From: Pontibacter amylolyticus
GTDB taxonomy: Bacteria > Bacteroidota > Bacteroidia > Cytophagales > Hymenobacteraceae
Direction of reading: 5' to 3'
Length of the DNA stretch: 64,000 nucleotides
Assembly (NCBI RefSeq): GCF_014638845.1
Contig: NZ_BMFP01000004.1
Span: forward strand, 62,001 to 126,000
The notes under the pieces were generated by a model. It was not told the DNA's origin. It did not search any database and was given only the letters and a program-made list of their open reading frames with translations. The position numbers were made by a program, and so were the translations under genes. Shown here piece by piece: positions 1 to 10,499 of the stretch; the stretch's first letter is position 1; each line of letters begins with the position of its first letter.

Positions 1-1
1 T

Positions 2-178
2 CTTGGTATCAAGTGGATGATTTCTTACGCTCGTAGAAGAGGTGAGAAGACAATGAAAGACAAATTGGCTGGCGAGATAATCGCAGCTGCAAAAGGTGAA
101 GGTGCTGCCGTGAAGAAGAAAGACGACACGCACAGAATGGCCGAGGCAAACAAAGCATTCTCACACTTTAGATTTTAA
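2..178 (+). CDS. rpsG: 30S ribosomal protein S7, C-terminal part (5' end outside window)
   Basis: The reading frame is open from the window edge and codes for the last 58 residues of S7, beginning [18 protein letters not shown] and ending in AFSHFRF. The RRRGEKTM stretch is typical of the S7 C-terminal region, which binds 16S rRNA in the head of the small subunit. The stop codon lies three bases before fusA, so the two are surely co-transcribed in the usual str order (rpsL-rpsG-fusA). The start lies upstream of the window. Confidence 0.93.
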   Translation, partial: LGIKWMISYARRRGEKTMKDKLAGEIIAAAKGEGAAVKKKDDTHRMAEANKAFSHFRF

Positions 179-181
179 TTA

Positions 182-2284
182 ATGGCAAGAGACTTAAAAT
201 ACACACGCAATATTGGTATTGCCGCTCACATCGATGCTGGTAAAACCACTACAACAGAGCGTATACTTTACTATACAGGTAAATCTCACAAGTTAGGTGA
301 GACGCACGAAGGGTCAGCTACAACTGACTGGATGGAGCAGGAGCAGGAGCGTGGTATCACAATTACGTCTGCAGCTGTGACAGTAAACTGGCCATACAGA
401 GGTAACGACTATCACATTAACATCATCGATACACCTGGTCACGTGGACTTTACTGTAGAAGTAAACCGCTCACTTCGTGTACTGGATGGTCTGGTATTCC
501 TTTTCAGTGCTGTTGACGGTGTGGAGCCTCAGTCTGAGACAAACTGGAGACTTGCTGACAACTATAAAGTAGCTCGTCTTGGTTTCGTAAACAAAATGGA
601 CCGCTCTGGAGCAGATTTCCTTGCTGTATGTAAGCAGGTGAAAGAAATGCTGGGTAGCAATGCCGTAGCGCTGCAGTTGCCAATTGGTGCGGAAGATGAC
701 TTCAAAGGTGTAGTAGACCTGGTGAACTTCAAAGCCATTGTTTGGAACACAGAAGATAAAGGCATGACCTTTACTGAAGTTCCGATTCCAGATGATATGA
801 TGGAAGAGGCTGAAGAGTATAGAGAGAAGCTTCTGGAAGCAGTAGCAGAGTACGATGAGTCTTTGATGGAGAAATACTTCGAAGATCCAAACTCAATTAC
901 TGAGGCCGAGATTCTTGCTGCCCTTCGCGCTGCTACAATTGACATGGCTATCGTGCCAATGCTTTGTGGCTCATCTTTCAAGAACAAAGGTGTGCAGACA
1001 ATGCTTGACTATGTGATGGCATTGCTTCCATCACCAATGGATAAGGAAAGTATTATTGGTACAAATCCTGATACAGGTGAGGAAGTAGCCAGAAAGCCAT
1101 CTGCAAGTGAGCCGTTTGCTGGTCTTGCATTCAAAATCGCTACCGACCCTTACGTAGGTCGTCTGTGCTTTGTACGTGCTTATTCAGGTGTGCTAGAGGC
1201 GGGATCTTATGTGTTTAACTCCCGCTCAAACAACAAAGAACGTATATCTCGTATTTTCCAGATGCATGCTAACAAGCAGAACCAGATCGAGAGACTGGAG
1301 GCTGGAGATATCGCTGCAGTAGTAGGTTTCAAAGACATCAAAACAGGTGATACGCTTTGCGAGCAAGGCGCGAAAATCGTTCTTGAGTCAATGGATTTCC
1401 CTGAGCCAGTTATCGGATACGCTATTGAGCCTAAAACACAGGCTGACTCTGATAAAATGGGTATGGCCATTGCCAAGCTTGTTGAAGAGGATCCAACGCT
1501 TCAGGTTAATACTGATGAGGAAACTGGTCAGACCATCCTGAGAGGTATGGGGGAACTCCACTTGGAGATCATCATTGACCGTATGAAGCGTGAGTTCAAA
1601 GTAGAATTGAACCAGGGTGCTCCACAGGTTGCTTACAAAGAAACCATCACAAAATCTGTAGAACACAGAGAAGTATTCAAGAAGCAGTCAGGTGGTCGTG
1701 GTAAGTTCGCCGATATCGTGTTCACGATGGGACCACGTGAGGATGGCAAACAAGGACTGGAGTTCGAAAACGCAATTGTGGGTGGTGTAATTCCAAGAGA
1801 ATTCATCCCGGCAATTCAGAAAGGTTTCGAAGAAGCAATGAAGAATGGTATTCTGGCAGGCTTCCCAATCGATTCCATGAAAGTTCGTCTTTTCCACGGT
1901 TCATTCCACGACGTTGACTCCGACTCACTTTCTTTTGAACTGGCTGCACGTCAGGGCTTCAAAGAAGCGGGTAAGCAGTGTGCTCCTAAACTGCTTGAGC
2001 CAATCATGGCAGTTGATGTGGTAACTCCTGACGAATACACAGGTCCTGTGACTGGTGACTTGAACAGAAGAAGAGGCATCATGAAGGGTATGGATACGAA
2101 AGGAACGTCAACAGTAGTAAAAGCGGACGTTCCGCTTTCAGAACTGTTCGGTTACGTAACTGACCTCCGTACCATTACTTCAGGTAGAGCAACTGCTTCT
2201 CTTACTTTCTCTCACTATGAGCAAGTACCACAAAACCTGGCCGATGGCATCATTGCTAAATTAAAAGGAACTGCAGCTAAATAG
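182..2284 (+). CDS. fusA: Translation elongation factor G
   Basis: This is the full-length 700-residue EF-G, the cytoplasmic GTPase that drives ribosome translocation and, with RRF, ribosome recycling. The N-terminal G domain is clear: P-loop [15 protein letters not shown], switch [10 protein letters not shown] and guanine-recognition NKMD. Domains III-V follow, ending [20 protein letters not shown]. The ATG at 182 directly follows rpsG, and the start context [13 protein letters not shown] is normal for EF-G. It belongs to the str transcript with rpsG and rpsJ. The active-site motifs are intact, which argues for a housekeeping EF-G rather than a paralogue such as FusA2. Confidence 0.98.
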   Translation: MARDLKYTRNIGIAAHIDAGKTTTTERILYYTGKSHKLGETHEGSATTDWMEQEQERGITITSAAVTVNWPYRGNDYHINIIDTPGHVDFTVEVNRSLRVLDGLVFLFSAVDGVEPQSETNWRLADNYKVARLGFVNKMDRSGADFLAVCKQVKEMLGSNAVALQLPIGAEDDFKGVVDLVNFKAIVWNTEDKGMTFTEVPIPDDMMEEAEEYREKLLEAVAEYDESLMEKYFEDPNSITEAEILAALRAATIDMAIVPMLCGSSFKNKGVQTMLDYVMALLPSPMDKESIIGTNPDTGEEVARKPSASEPFAGLAFKIATDPYVGRLCFVRAYSGVLEAGSYVFNSRSNNKERISRIFQMHANKQNQIERLEAGDIAAVVGFKDIKTGDTLCEQGAKIVLESMDFPEPVIGYAIEPKTQADSDKMGMAIAKLVEEDPTLQVNTDEETGQTILRGMGELHLEIIIDRMKREFKVELNQGAPQVAYKETITKSVEHREVFKKQSGGRGKFADIVFTMGPREDGKQGLEFENAIVGGVIPREFIPAIQKGFEEAMKNGILAGFPIDSMKVRLFHGSFHDVDSDSLSFELAARQGFKEAGKQCAPKLLEPIMAVDVVTPDEYTGPVTGDLNRRRGIMKGMDTKGTSTVVKADVPLSELFGYVTDLRTITSGRATASLTFSHYEQVPQNLADGIIAKLKGTAAK

Positions 2285-2296
2285 TAGTAAAAGATA

Positions 2297-2602
2297 ATGA
2301 ATCAGAAAATTAGAATTAAACTCAAGTCTTACGACCACAACCTGGTAGACAAGTCTTCAGAGAAGATTGTAAAGGCTGTAAAGGCTACTGGTGCAATCGT
2401 AAGCGGTCCTATTCCTCTTCCAACAGAGAAGGACAAATTCACTGTACTACGTTCACCACACGTTAACAAGAAGTCAAGAGAGCAGTTCCAGCTTTGCACC
2501 TACAAGCGACTGGTTGATATCTACTCTACTAGCTCTAAAACAGTTGACGCCCTAATGAAGCTGGAGCTTCCAAGTGGTGTAGATGTTGAGATCAAAGTTT
2601 GA
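2297..2602 (+). CDS. rpsJ: 30S ribosomal protein S10
   Basis: This 101-residue protein starts [18 protein letters not shown] and contains the loop segment [16 protein letters not shown], both diagnostic of S10. S10 sits in the 30S head and also acts as NusE in antitermination. The gene starts 12 bases after fusA and is followed at once by a strong terminator, so it ends the str transcript here instead of leading the S10 operon as in Escherichia coli. Confidence 0.97.
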   Translation: MNQKIRIKLKSYDHNLVDKSSEKIVKAVKATGAIVSGPIPLPTEKDKFTVLRSPHVNKKSREQFQLCTYKRLVDIYSTSSKTVDALMKLELPSGVDVEIKV

Positions 2603-2622
2603 TACGATCACACATGATAAGG

Positions 2623-2651
2623 AAAAGAGAACCTTCGGGTTCTCTTTTTTT
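2623..2651 (+). terminator. Rho-independent terminator after rpsJ
   Basis: A perfect 11-bp stem (AAAAGAGAACC / GGTTCTCTTTT) closes a TTCG tetraloop and runs into a T tract. It ends the str transcript before rplC. Confidence 0.92.
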
Positions 2652-2682
2652 ATGTGCTGATTAATAATATTTTAGACAAATG

Positions 2683-2714
2683 TTGTTAAAGAATTTTAAA
2701 ATTCATTAACTTTG
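2683..2714 (+). promoter_or_regulatory. Predicted Bacteroidota promoter for the S10-spc-alpha block
   Basis: A -7 box TAACTTTG (2707-2714) matches the Bacteroidota consensus TAnnTTTG. A TTG at 2683-2685 lies 21 bases upstream as a -33 element. It sits between the rpsJ terminator and rplC, leaving a leader of roughly 55 bases. Confidence 0.75.
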
Positions 2715-2777
2715 CACTCCCTTAGCAAAAGCTGAGGGGTGAAATTATAATATCCATCTTTTAAAAAAACAAGTTGA

Positions 2778-3395
2778 ATGCCTGGAATTATCGGTAAAAA
2801 AATCGGAATGACAAGCCTCTTCACAGCAGATGGTAAATACACGCCAGTTACGCTTATTCAAGCAGGCCCATGTGTAGTTACTCAGGTGAAGACGGTTGAG
2901 ACTGATGGCTACGCAGCTGTACAGCTTGGCTACGGTGACAAAAAGCTTAAGAGAGTAACGAAAGCGGAAGCCGGCCACTACAAGAAAGCTAATACGTCAG
3001 CTAAGAAAAAAGTTGCTGAATTCGATACAGAAGGAGTGTCACTGAATCTGGGAGATACAGTTGATGTGAATCTGTTCGAAGAAGGAGAATTTATTGACGT
3101 GGTTGGCACATCAAAAGGCAAGGGTTTCCAAGGTGTTGTAAAACGCCATAACTTTGCCGGTGTTGGTGGTCAGACGCACGGTCAGCACAACAGAGCAAGA
3201 CACCCTGGTTCAATTGGTGCATGCTCTTGGCCTTCAAGAGTATTTAAAGGAATGCGCATGGCCGGCCGTATGGGCGGAAACCGTGTGAAAATCCAAAACC
3301 TGACGGTAGTGCGTGTTATCGCAGACAAAAATCTGTTAGTAGTTAGTGGCTCTGTTCCAGGTGCCAAAAATTCTTACGTGTTAATTGAGAAATAA
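2778..3395 (+). CDS. rplC: 50S ribosomal protein L3
   Basis: The 205-residue product starts [15 protein letters not shown] and has the central [11 protein letters not shown] loop that reaches towards the peptidyl-transferase centre, followed by [14 protein letters not shown]. Both are L3 hallmarks, and the length is normal. It is the first gene after the predicted promoter and is followed after one base by rplD. Confidence 0.97.
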   Translation: MPGIIGKKIGMTSLFTADGKYTPVTLIQAGPCVVTQVKTVETDGYAAVQLGYGDKKLKRVTKAEAGHYKKANTSAKKKVAEFDTEGVSLNLGDTVDVNLFEEGEFIDVVGTSKGKGFQGVVKRHNFAGVGGQTHGQHNRARHPGSIGACSWPSRVFKGMRMAGRMGGNRVKIQNLTVVRVIADKNLLVVSGSVPGAKNSYVLIEK

Positions 3396-3396
3396 A

Positions 3397-4023
3397 ATGG
3401 AGCTTTCTGTATTGAATATTAAAGGTGAGGATACAGGTAGAAAGGTAACACTTTCCGATGCTGTGTTTGGTGCTACACCAAATGAGCATGCTATGTATCT
3501 TGACGTGAAGCAGTACCTGGCAAATCAGAGACAGGGAACGCACAAGTCCAAAGAAAGAAACGAAGTTGCTGGATCTACAAAGAAGATCAAAAAGCAAAAA
3601 GGTACTGGTGGTGCTCGTGCAGGTAGCTTGAAAGCTCCTCTTTTTGTTGGTGGTGGTAGAGTGTTCGGTCCTAGACCAAGAAACTACAGCTTCAAACTGA
3701 ACAAAAAGTTGAAAGAAGTGGCACGTGTTTCTGCGCTTTCATTGTTGGCGAAAGACAATAAAGTATCTCTTTTAGAATCTTTCACATTTGAAGCTCCAAA
3801 GACCAAAGAATTCAAAAACATCCTGAGCAACCTGAAGGTAGAGGGCAAGACATTGATCGTGCTACCTGCAGTTGATAAGAATGTTGTTCTTTCTGGACGC
3901 AACCTGAACAAGGTGAAGATTTCAACAGCTAGCGATTTGAACACATACGATCTGTTGAATACAGACCGTGTACTGCTGGTTGAAGATTCAGTTAACATTA
4001 TTGAAAACCTCCTAAGCGCATAA
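3397..4023 (+). CDS. rplD: 50S ribosomal protein L4
   Basis: This 208-residue L4 contains the exit-tunnel loop region ([19 protein letters not shown]) and the [11 protein letters not shown] motif. I chose the ATG at 3397 ([10 protein letters not shown]) over an in-frame TTG at 3385, because the TTG would overlap the end of rplC and add four residues not expected for L4. One base separates it from rplC. In some bacteria L4 also autoregulates the operon; nothing in the leader here resembles that element. Confidence 0.95.
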   Translation: MELSVLNIKGEDTGRKVTLSDAVFGATPNEHAMYLDVKQYLANQRQGTHKSKERNEVAGSTKKIKKQKGTGGARAGSLKAPLFVGGGRVFGPRPRNYSFKLNKKLKEVARVSALSLLAKDNKVSLLESFTFEAPKTKEFKNILSNLKVEGKTLIVLPAVDKNVVLSGRNLNKVKISTASDLNTYDLLNTDRVLLVEDSVNIIENLLSA

Positions 4024-4027
4024 TATT

Positions 4028-4312
4028 ATGATACTGAAGAAACCGCTTCTGACGGAAAAATTCGCTGCCATGAACGAGGTTGGAAAGTATGCCTTCGAGG
4101 TGAACATCAAAGCCAACAAAGTTGAAATCAAAAAGGCAGTTGAGAAACTTTATGGAGTTACCGTTGAGAAAGTAGCTACCATGAAAACGCAGGGCAAAGT
4201 TAAAAGCAAATACACCAAGTCTGGTGCTGTAACTGGCCGTACATCTTCCAAGAAAAAAGCAATCGTTACCTTGAAAGAGGGCGAAGTGATAGACTTTTAC
4301 AGCAGCATTTAA
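4028..4312 (+). CDS. rplW: 50S ribosomal protein L23
   Basis: At 94 residues it has the L23 form: MILKKPLLTEKF at the start, KYAFEVNIKANKVEIKKAVEKLY in the middle and a basic loop with GKVKSKYTKSG. L23 lies at the tunnel exit and docks trigger factor and SRP. It sits between L4 and L2 with gaps of 4 and 10 bases. Confidence 0.96.
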   Translation: MILKKPLLTEKFAAMNEVGKYAFEVNIKANKVEIKKAVEKLYGVTVEKVATMKTQGKVKSKYTKSGAVTGRTSSKKKAIVTLKEGEVIDFYSSI

Positions 4313-4322
4313 TTAAATAACA

Positions 4323-5147
4323 ATGGCTTTAAAGAAGTTAAGACCAACAACACCAGGTCAAAGATTCCGCGTAGCGCCGGCGTTCGATGAGATCACCACA
4401 GCTACTCCAGAGAAATCTTTGTTGGCACCGAGTAAAAAATCTGGTGGACGCAATAACTCAGGTAAAATGACGATGCGCTATTTGGGCGGTGGTCATAAGC
4501 AAAAGTACAGAGTAATAGACTTCAAGCGTACGAAGCACGGTGTGCCGGCTACAGTGAAGACTATTGAGTACGATCCAAACAGAACAGCCCGAATCGCTCT
4601 GCTTTACTATGCAGATGGTGAGAAGAGCTATATCATTGCTCCATCTGGCATACAGGTTGGAACAGAGATTGTATCTGGCCCTGGAGTAGCGCCTGAAGTA
4701 GGCAACTGCCTTCCTTTATCTGATATTCCGCTAGGTACTATCGTTCATAACATAGAGTTGCAGCCTGGCCAAGGCGCAACACTTGCACGAAGCGCGGGTT
4801 CTTACGCCCAGCTGGTAGCAAGAGAGGCACGTTATGCAACTATTAAATTGCCATCAGGTGAACTCAGAATGGTATTAGTAAACTGCTACGCAACAGTAGG
4901 TACAGTTTCTAATTCAGACCACATGAACGTGAAAATCGGTAAAGCCGGTCGTAACAGATGGTTGGGTAAGCGTCCAAGAGTACGTGGTGTAGCGATGAAC
5001 CCTGTCGATCACCCTATGGGTGGTGGTGAAGGTAAGTCTTCAGGTGGTCACCCACGCTCGCGCAAAGGCTTACTGGCTAAAGGTCTGAAGACTCGCAGCA
5101 AGAAGAAGCATTCTGAGAAACTTATAGTTAATAGAGGAAAGAAATAG
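4323..5147 (+). CDS. rplB: 50S ribosomal protein L2
   Basis: This 274-residue L2 has the N-terminal [13 protein letters not shown], the rRNA-binding [15 protein letters not shown], and the C-terminal [15 protein letters not shown] containing the conserved histidine near the peptidyl-transferase centre. It ends in a lysine/arginine-rich tail. Length and motifs are normal. Confidence 0.98.
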   Translation: MALKKLRPTTPGQRFRVAPAFDEITTATPEKSLLAPSKKSGGRNNSGKMTMRYLGGGHKQKYRVIDFKRTKHGVPATVKTIEYDPNRTARIALLYYADGEKSYIIAPSGIQVGTEIVSGPGVAPEVGNCLPLSDIPLGTIVHNIELQPGQGATLARSAGSYAQLVAREARYATIKLPSGELRMVLVNCYATVGTVSNSDHMNVKIGKAGRNRWLGKRPRVRGVAMNPVDHPMGGGEGKSSGGHPRSRKGLLAKGLKTRSKKKHSEKLIVNRGKK

Positions 5148-5150
5148 TAA

Positions 5151-5429
5151 ATGGCTAGATCATTAAAAAAAGGGCCTTATATTGACTATAGGCTCGAGAA
5201 GAAAGTAGACGTGATGAACGAGTCTGGTAAGAAGACTGTTATCAAGACTTGGTCACGCAGATCCATGATTTCTCCGGATTTCGTTGGACATACATTTGCA
5301 GTTCATAACGGTAACAAATTCATACCAGTGTATGTGACTGAGAACATGGTAGGACACAAACTAGGTGAGTTTGCTCCAACCAGAAACTTTAGAGGTCACG
5401 TAGCTAAAAAAGATAAAGGAAAGCGATAA
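5151..5429 (+). CDS. rpsS: 30S ribosomal protein S19
   Basis: The 92-residue protein starts [19 protein letters not shown] and carries [20 protein letters not shown] and [16 protein letters not shown], all S19 signatures. S19 binds 16S rRNA in the 30S head together with S13. Its stop overlaps the rplV start by one base (TAATG), so the two are translationally coupled. Confidence 0.97.
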   Translation: MARSLKKGPYIDYRLEKKVDVMNESGKKTVIKTWSRRSMISPDFVGHTFAVHNGNKFIPVYVTENMVGHKLGEFAPTRNFRGHVAKKDKGKR

Positions 5430-5824
5430 TGGAAGCAGTAGCAAGACTTAAGAACGTGCCTACTTCTCCTCGCAAAATGCGATTAGTAGCAGGTTTGGTA
5501 CGCGGCAAGAGCGTAAACAAAGCCCTTGGCTTATTAAAATTCGAAGCAAACTCAGGTGCTGCCAGAATCGAGAAACTTCTTTTATCTGCCCTAGCAAACT
5601 GGCAGCAGAAGAACGAAGATTCCCGCATCGAAGATGCCAATCTTTTCATCAAAGAGATTTTTGTAGATGAGGGCAAAATGCTGAAGCGTCTTCGTCCGGC
5701 TCCACAAGGACGTGGATACCGCATCAGAAAGAGATCTAACCACGTGACACTCGTGATAGACAGCATGACTGAAGAGCAATTCGAGCAACAGCAATCTAAG
5801 AAATCTAAAAAAGCCAATAAGTAA
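5429..5824 (+). CDS. rplV: 50S ribosomal protein L22
   Basis: At 131 residues it has the L22 core [15 protein letters not shown] and the tunnel-lining hairpin with [20 protein letters not shown]. The C-terminus carries an extra Gln/Lys-rich tail ([13 protein letters not shown]). The start overlaps the rpsS stop by one base. Confidence 0.96.
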   Translation: MEAVARLKNVPTSPRKMRLVAGLVRGKSVNKALGLLKFEANSGAARIEKLLLSALANWQQKNEDSRIEDANLFIKEIFVDEGKMLKRLRPAPQGRGYRIRKRSNHVTLVIDSMTEEQFEQQQSKKSKKANK

Positions 5825-5828
5825 GAAT

Positions 5829-6602
5829 ATGGGACAGAAAGTAAATCCGATCGGTTTTCGCCTAGGAGTTATCAAAGGTTGGGATTCTAACTGGTATGGT
5901 GGCAAAGATTTCGCTGAGAAGCTGGTTGAAGACGAGAAAATCAGAAAATATATTTTAGCGCGTATCCCTAAAGGTGGTATTTCTAAAATCATTATTGAGA
6001 GAACCCTTAAGCGCATCACCATTACTGTTAACACAGCCCGTCCAGGCGTTGTAATTGGTAAAGGTGGCCAGGAAGTAGATAAGATCAAGGAAGAGCTTAA
6101 GAAGCTTACAAACAAAGATGTTCAGATTAACATCTTTGAAATTAAGCGTCCGGAGCTTGATGCAAAACTGGTAGGCGAGTCAATCGCTCAGCAGCTGCAG
6201 GCTCGTATCTCTTTCCGTCGCGCCATGAAGCAGGCTATTGCTTCTGCGCTGCGTGTTGGTGCTGAAGGTATCAAGGTGCAGGTTTCAGGTCGTCTGGGCG
6301 GTGCTGAAATGGCCCGTACTGAACACTACAAAGAGGGAAGAACTCCTCTGCACACACTTCGTGCTGATATCGACTATGCATTGTCTGAAGCCCAGACAGT
6401 TTATGGTAAGCTTGGTATCAAAGTTTGGATCTTCAAGGGTGAAGTTTATGGTAAGAAGGATCTTACTCCAAACGCAGGCCTTGAAACCAAAGGTGGACCA
6501 GGTGCACAAAGCGGAAGTGGTGACAGAAGAAGCCGTGGTGGCGAGCGTGGCGACCGTAAGAAAACGGACGGAGCAGCTAAGCCGCGTAAGCGTCGTCAAT
6601 AA
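5829..6602 (+). CDS. rpsC: 30S ribosomal protein S3
   Basis: The start [15 protein letters not shown] and the KH motif ([20 protein letters not shown]) identify S3, which forms part of the mRNA entry site. The S3 C-terminal domain follows. At 257 residues it is longer than E. coli S3 (233) because of a glycine/arginine-rich tail after about residue 222 ([18 protein letters not shown]) that is probably disordered and RNA-binding. Confidence 0.97.
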   Translation: MGQKVNPIGFRLGVIKGWDSNWYGGKDFAEKLVEDEKIRKYILARIPKGGISKIIIERTLKRITITVNTARPGVVIGKGGQEVDKIKEELKKLTNKDVQINIFEIKRPELDAKLVGESIAQQLQARISFRRAMKQAIASALRVGAEGIKVQVSGRLGGAEMARTEHYKEGRTPLHTLRADIDYALSEAQTVYGKLGIKVWIFKGEVYGKKDLTPNAGLETKGGPGAQSGSGDRRSRGGERGDRKKTDGAAKPRKRRQ

Positions 6603-6632
6603 TTGATTGATAACATTATTAAGTTTTAGAAA

Positions 6633-7055
6633 ATGTTACAGCCTAAAAGGACTAAATATAGAAAAATGCAAAAAGGCCGCGTGAAAGGTCTGGCTCATAG
6701 AGGCAGTACTATTTCATTTGGTTCTTTTGCCATCAAATCTCTTGAAGCATCTTGGATTACAAGCCGTCAGATTGAAGCCGCTCGTATCGCCATGACAAGA
6801 GCAATGAAACGTGAGGGTCAGGTTTGGATCCGTATTTTCCCTGACAAACCTATTACGAAGAAGCCTGCAGAGGTTCGTATGGGTAAGGGTAAAGGTTCGC
6901 CTGAGTATTGGGTAGCCGTTGTTAAGCCAGGTACCATCATGTTCGAATCCGACGGTGTACCTCTGGAAGTAGCTCAGGAGTCATTGAGACTAGCTGCACA
7001 AAAGCTGCCAGTTAAAACAAAGTTTGTAGTACGTAGAGATTACGTTGAGAAATAG
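6633..7055 (+). CDS. rplP: 50S ribosomal protein L16
   Basis: The 140-residue L16 starts [16 protein letters not shown] and contains [18 protein letters not shown] and the [18 protein letters not shown] loop near the A site. Motifs and length are typical. It begins 30 bases after rpsC. Confidence 0.97.
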   Translation: MLQPKRTKYRKMQKGRVKGLAHRGSTISFGSFAIKSLEASWITSRQIEAARIAMTRAMKREGQVWIRIFPDKPITKKPAEVRMGKGKGSPEYWVAVVKPGTIMFESDGVPLEVAQESLRLAAQKLPVKTKFVVRRDYVEK

Positions 7056-7058
7056 TAT

Positions 7059-7259
7059 ATGAAAAATTCAGAGATTAAAGCTTTGTCTTTAGAAGAGCTG
7101 AAAGAGAAGCTTAATACGGAGCACACAACCATGCAGAACCTACGTTTCGCACATGCTATCTCTCCGTTGGAAAATCCGATGAAAATCCGTGAGACGAAGA
7201 AATCTATCGCTCGTCTAAATACTGAGATTCGTCGCCGTGAAATCGAAGCTAACTCTTAA
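7059..7259 (+). CDS. rpmC: 50S ribosomal protein L29
   Basis: This small 66-residue, two-helix protein (MKNSEIKALSLEELKEKL) has the NPMKIRETKKSIARLNTEIRR helix typical of L29, a tunnel-exit protein next to L23. It lies three bases after rplP and before rpsQ, the usual position. Confidence 0.95.
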   Translation: MKNSEIKALSLEELKEKLNTEHTTMQNLRFAHAISPLENPMKIRETKKSIARLNTEIRRREIEANS

Positions 7260-7274
7260 TACTTAATAGAAATC

Positions 7275-7532
7275 ATGGAAGAGAGAAATCTTAGAAAAGA
7301 AAGAAGTGGTAAGGTTGTTAGCAACAAGATGGACAAGTCTATCACTGTGTTAGTGGAAAGCAGAATGAAACACCCGATCTACGGTAAGTTCGTTAGCAAA
7401 TCCACCAAATTCATGGCTCATGACGAGAAAAACGAGTGCAACATCGGTGATACCGTTCGCATTCAGGAAACACGTCCTCTAAGCAAGAACAAGAACTGGC
7501 GTTTAGTAGAAATTATAGAAAGGGCGAAATAA
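7275..7532 (+). CDS. rpsQ: 30S ribosomal protein S17
   Basis: At 85 residues, the OB-fold S17 shows [25 protein letters not shown] and [19 protein letters not shown], all family hallmarks. It binds helix 11 of 16S rRNA early in assembly. It sits between rpmC and rplN; the rplN ATG follows its stop after one base. Confidence 0.96.
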   Translation: MEERNLRKERSGKVVSNKMDKSITVLVESRMKHPIYGKFVSKSTKFMAHDEKNECNIGDTVRIQETRPLSKNKNWRLVEIIERAK

Positions 7533-7533
7533 G

Positions 7534-7902
7534 ATGATACAGCAGGAATCAAGATTGAACGTAGCCGACAACAGTGGAGCTAAAGAAGTTCTTTGCATCC
7601 GCGTTCTAGGTGGCACAGGCAAGAAATACGCTTCTATCGGTGATAGAATCGTTGTAACTGTAAAATCAGCCCTTTCTTCTGGAAACGTTAAAAAGGGAAC
7701 TGTTTCGAAGGCAGTTATTGTAAGAACAAAGAAAGAGATCAGAAGAAAAGACGGTTCTTATATCCGTTTCGACGACAATGCCGCCGTTCTTCTGAACGCT
7801 AACAACGAGCCACGAGGTACGCGTATTTTCGGACCAGTAGCGCGTGAGCTTCGTGAAAAGCAATTCATGAAAATTGTTTCGTTGGCACCTGAAGTTCTTT
7901 AA
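7534..7902 (+). CDS. rplN: 50S ribosomal protein L14
   Basis: This 122-residue L14 starts [17 protein letters not shown] and includes [25 protein letters not shown] at its end. L14 forms an intersubunit bridge with 16S rRNA. Length and sequence are canonical. Confidence 0.97.
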   Translation: MIQQESRLNVADNSGAKEVLCIRVLGGTGKKYASIGDRIVVTVKSALSSGNVKKGTVSKAVIVRTKKEIRRKDGSYIRFDDNAAVLLNANNEPRGTRIFGPVARELREKQFMKIVSLAPEVL

Positions 7903-7922
7903 TCATTAATTCAGACATCAAG

Positions 7923-8246
7923 ATGAATAAGAAAAAACTTCATGTAAAAACTGGCGATACAGTTAAAGTAATTGCCGGTGACGACCGCGGAAAGACAGGC
8001 CGCATTACAGCTGTTAACATAGAGAAGCAAAGAGTAACTGTAGAGGGCATCAACATGGTGACAAAGCATGCTAAGCCGAGCGCCAAGAACCCTCAGGGCG
8101 GAATCTCTAAAATGGAAGCTCCTATTCATGCTAGCAACGTAGCTTTAGTAGATCCTAAATCAGGAGAAACTACCAAGGCAGGCAGAAGAAAAAACAGCGA
8201 AGGTAAAACAGAGCGTTATTCTAAAAAATCAGGAGAAGTAATCTAA
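7923..8246 (+). CDS. rplX: 50S ribosomal protein L24
   Basis: The KOW motif [21 protein letters not shown] opens this 107-residue protein and marks L24, an initiator of 50S assembly. The [23 protein letters not shown] segment is also typical. It lies between L14 and L5 as expected. Confidence 0.96.
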   Translation: MNKKKLHVKTGDTVKVIAGDDRGKTGRITAVNIEKQRVTVEGINMVTKHAKPSAKNPQGGISKMEAPIHASNVALVDPKSGETTKAGRRKNSEGKTERYSKKSGEVI

Positions 8247-8247
8247 T

Positions 8248-8802
8248 ATGGCAACTGCAAGATTTAAAGAAAAATATCAGAAGGAGGTTATACCTGCTCT
8301 GCTAGAAAAGTTCCAGTATAAGAACGTTATGCAGGTGCCTAAGATCACTAAGATCTCCATTAACAAAGGTATCGGCGCTGCTGTAGCTGACAAAAAACTG
8401 GTTGATATCGGGGTAGAAGAACTTACAACTATTTCTGGACAAAAGGCTGTCGCCACTATCGCCAAGAAATCAGTTTCGAACTTTAAACTTCGTGAAGGCA
8501 TGCCGATTGGTGCCCGCGTGACACTAAGAGGTCAGCGTATGTACGAATTCATGGACCGTCTTTTGACAATCGCTCTCCCAAGAGTACGTGACTTCAGAGG
8601 CGTAAATGATAAAGGATTCGATGGTCGTGGCAACTATACACTAGGTGTTAAGGAGCAGATCATTTTCCCAGAGATCAGCATCGATAAAATTAAAGCCATT
8701 AGTGGTATGGATATTACCTTCGTAACTACTGCTCAGACAGATGAGGAGAGCTACGAGTTGCTTAAAGCGTTTGGTATGCCTTTCACTAATATTAAGAAAT
8801 AA
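8248..8802 (+). CDS. rplE: 50S ribosomal protein L5
   Basis: The 184-residue L5 has [14 protein letters not shown], the [16 protein letters not shown] motif and the [22 protein letters not shown] loop that contacts 5S rRNA and the P-site tRNA. One base separates it from rplX. Confidence 0.97.
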   Translation: MATARFKEKYQKEVIPALLEKFQYKNVMQVPKITKISINKGIGAAVADKKLVDIGVEELTTISGQKAVATIAKKSVSNFKLREGMPIGARVTLRGQRMYEFMDRLLTIALPRVRDFRGVNDKGFDGRGNYTLGVKEQIIFPEISIDKIKAISGMDITFVTTAQTDEESYELLKAFGMPFTNIKK

Positions 8803-8807
8803 GAAAA

Positions 8808-9077
8808 ATGGCTAAAGAAGCAGTAAAAGCGAGAGAGCTTAAAAGACAGAAATTAGTAGCTAAGTACGCTGCGAAGCGTGCAGAACTAAAAGCTAAAGGA
8901 GATTACGAAGGACTCGACAAGCTTCCTAAGAACTCTTCTCCTGTAAGACTACACAATCGTTGCAAGTTAACCGGAAGGCCACGTGGCTACATGAGAAAGT
9001 TTGGTATTTCTCGTGTTACTTTCAGAGAGCTTGCTTCTGCTGGTAAAATCCCTGGAGTAACAAAGTCCAGCTGGTAA
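8808..9077 (+). CDS. rpsN: 30S ribosomal protein S14 (long, zinc-free form)
   Basis: This is the 89-residue long S14 with the C-terminal signature [20 protein letters not shown]. The short S14 class has a CxxC...CxxC zinc ribbon; here only one cysteine remains, so this is the C-minus type that does not need zinc. The start [17 protein letters not shown] lies five bases after rplE. Confidence 0.95.
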   Translation: MAKEAVKARELKRQKLVAKYAAKRAELKAKGDYEGLDKLPKNSSPVRLHNRCKLTGRPRGYMRKFGISRVTFRELASAGKIPGVTKSSW

Positions 9078-9116
9078 TTTTTTCTTAAGAAACTAAGAAA
9101 GAAGAAAAGATATTCC

Positions 9117-9124
9117 TATCTTTG
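9117..9124 (+). promoter_or_regulatory. Candidate internal promoter -7 box before rpsH
   Basis: TATCTTTG matches TAnnTTTG in the 90-base gap between rpsN and rpsH, one of the largest gaps in the block. No clear TTG lies at the -33 distance, so support is partial. It would give an internal start for the rpsH-secY part. Confidence 0.5.
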
Positions 9125-9167
9125 CCGCTCGCTTAGAAAAAAGCAATCAAGATTTAAGTGATTCATA

Positions 9168-9566
9168 ATGAACTCAGATCCAATAGCAGATTATTTAACT
9201 AGAGTGCGTAACGCCATCAAGGCTAACCACAGAGTAGTTGAAATACCATCTAGCAATATCAAGAAAGAGATAACAAAAGTATTGTACGACAAAGGATACA
9301 TTCAAAGCTATAAGTTTGAAGATTCTTCTGTACAAGGTACTATTAAGATCGCTCTGAAATACAATCCTACCACTAAGCAATCTGCTATTGTGAAACTTGA
9401 GAGGATTAGTAAGCCAGGGCTTCGCAAGTACACCGGAAATGACAACTTGCCACGCGTTTTGAACGGGTTGGGTGTAGCTATCCTGTCAACTTCCAAAGGT
9501 GTAATGACTGAAAAAGAAGCCAAGTCACTGAATGTAGGTGGTGAGGTATTGTGTTACGTTTACTAA
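9168..9566 (+). CDS. rpsH: 30S ribosomal protein S8
   Basis: The 132-residue S8 starts MNSDPIADYLTRVRNAIKA and contains RISKPGLRKY and the C-terminal GVAILSTSKGVMTEKEAKSL, the rRNA-binding signature. In E. coli S8 represses the spc operon. It follows the candidate internal promoter and is followed by AGGAGG and rplF. Confidence 0.97.
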   Translation: MNSDPIADYLTRVRNAIKANHRVVEIPSSNIKKEITKVLYDKGYIQSYKFEDSSVQGTIKIALKYNPTTKQSAIVKLERISKPGLRKYTGNDNLPRVLNGLGVAILSTSKGVMTEKEAKSLNVGGEVLCYVY

Positions 9567-9580
9567 TAGGAGGATAGACA

Positions 9581-10135
9581 ATGTCACGTATAGGAAAATT
9601 GCCAATCACCCTGCCAAATAACGTTGAATTTGCGATTGCAAAAGATAACGTTGTTACTGTAAAAGGCCCAAAAGGTTCACTTACTACTCCGGTAGATAAA
9701 GACATGATTGTTAAGCAGGAGGAAAACCAAATTGTGGTGGAGCGTCCTACTGAGCAAAAGCGTCATAAAGCTATGCACGGTCTTTACCGCTCGCTGATTA
9801 ACAACATGGTTGTAGGTGTTAGTGAAGGGTACAAAGAGCAGCTTGAGCTAGTGGGTGTAGGTTATAAAGCAACCGTACAGGGAAACGTAATAGAGCTAGC
9901 TCTGGGATACTCTCACAATATCTTTATGGCCATGCCTCCGGAAGTTACTGCCACAGCAGTAACAGAAAAAGGTAAAGCACCAGTTATTACGCTTGAAAGC
10001 AATGACAAGCAACTGATCGGTCAGGTAGCTGCTAAAATCAGAGCACTGCGCAAAGTGGAGCCTTACAAAGGTAAAGGTATCCGTTTTGTAGGTGAAGTTG
10101 TAAGAAGAAAAGCTGGTAAGACAGCGTCTAAATAA
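9581..10135 (+). CDS. rplF: 50S ribosomal protein L6
   Basis: At 184 residues it starts [17 protein letters not shown] and ends with the L6 motif [21 protein letters not shown]. It has an unusual strong Shine-Dalgarno AGGAGG just after the rpsH stop, rare among genes in this window. L6 binds near the sarcin-ricin loop. Confidence 0.97.
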   Translation: MSRIGKLPITLPNNVEFAIAKDNVVTVKGPKGSLTTPVDKDMIVKQEENQIVVERPTEQKRHKAMHGLYRSLINNMVVGVSEGYKEQLELVGVGYKATVQGNVIELALGYSHNIFMAMPPEVTATAVTEKGKAPVITLESNDKQLIGQVAAKIRALRKVEPYKGKGIRFVGEVVRRKAGKTASK

Positions 10136-10143
10136 TAATCATC

Positions 10144-10494
10144 ATGTCTGTTAATAAAGTATCAAGAAGACTTAGAATTAAAAGAAGTATCAGAAACAAG
10201 ATTTCTGGTACTTCTGCCAGACCGAGATTATCTGTTTTTAGAAGCAACAAAGCTATCTATGCACAGTTGATCGATGACACTACAGGGAAAACTTTGGCGG
10301 CTGCCTCTTCTGCGAAGCTTGACGGTGTAACCAATGCTAATATTTCAGTGTCCAATCAGGTTGGAAAAGAAATAGGAGCTAAAGCTCTCGAGATGGGTAT
10401 CTCTCAGGTGGTGTTTGACCGTTCTGGATACCTTTACCATGGTAACGTAAAATCATTGGCTGAAGGCGCTCGCGAGGCAGGCCTTAAATTCTAA
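10144..10494 (+). CDS. rplR: 50S ribosomal protein L18
   Basis: This 116-residue 5S rRNA-binding protein has [20 protein letters not shown] and the ending [20 protein letters not shown] plus AREAGLKF, both L18 signatures. Gap to rpsE is five bases. Confidence 0.96.
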   Translation: MSVNKVSRRLRIKRSIRNKISGTSARPRLSVFRSNKAIYAQLIDDTTGKTLAAASSAKLDGVTNANISVSNQVGKEIGAKALEMGISQVVFDRSGYLYHGNVKSLAEGAREAGLKF

Positions 10495-10499
10495 GAATT

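Noticed and set aside
3385..3396. Longer N-terminus for L4 from an in-frame TTG
   Set aside because: It would overlap rplC and add four residues, while a good ATG follows at 3397.
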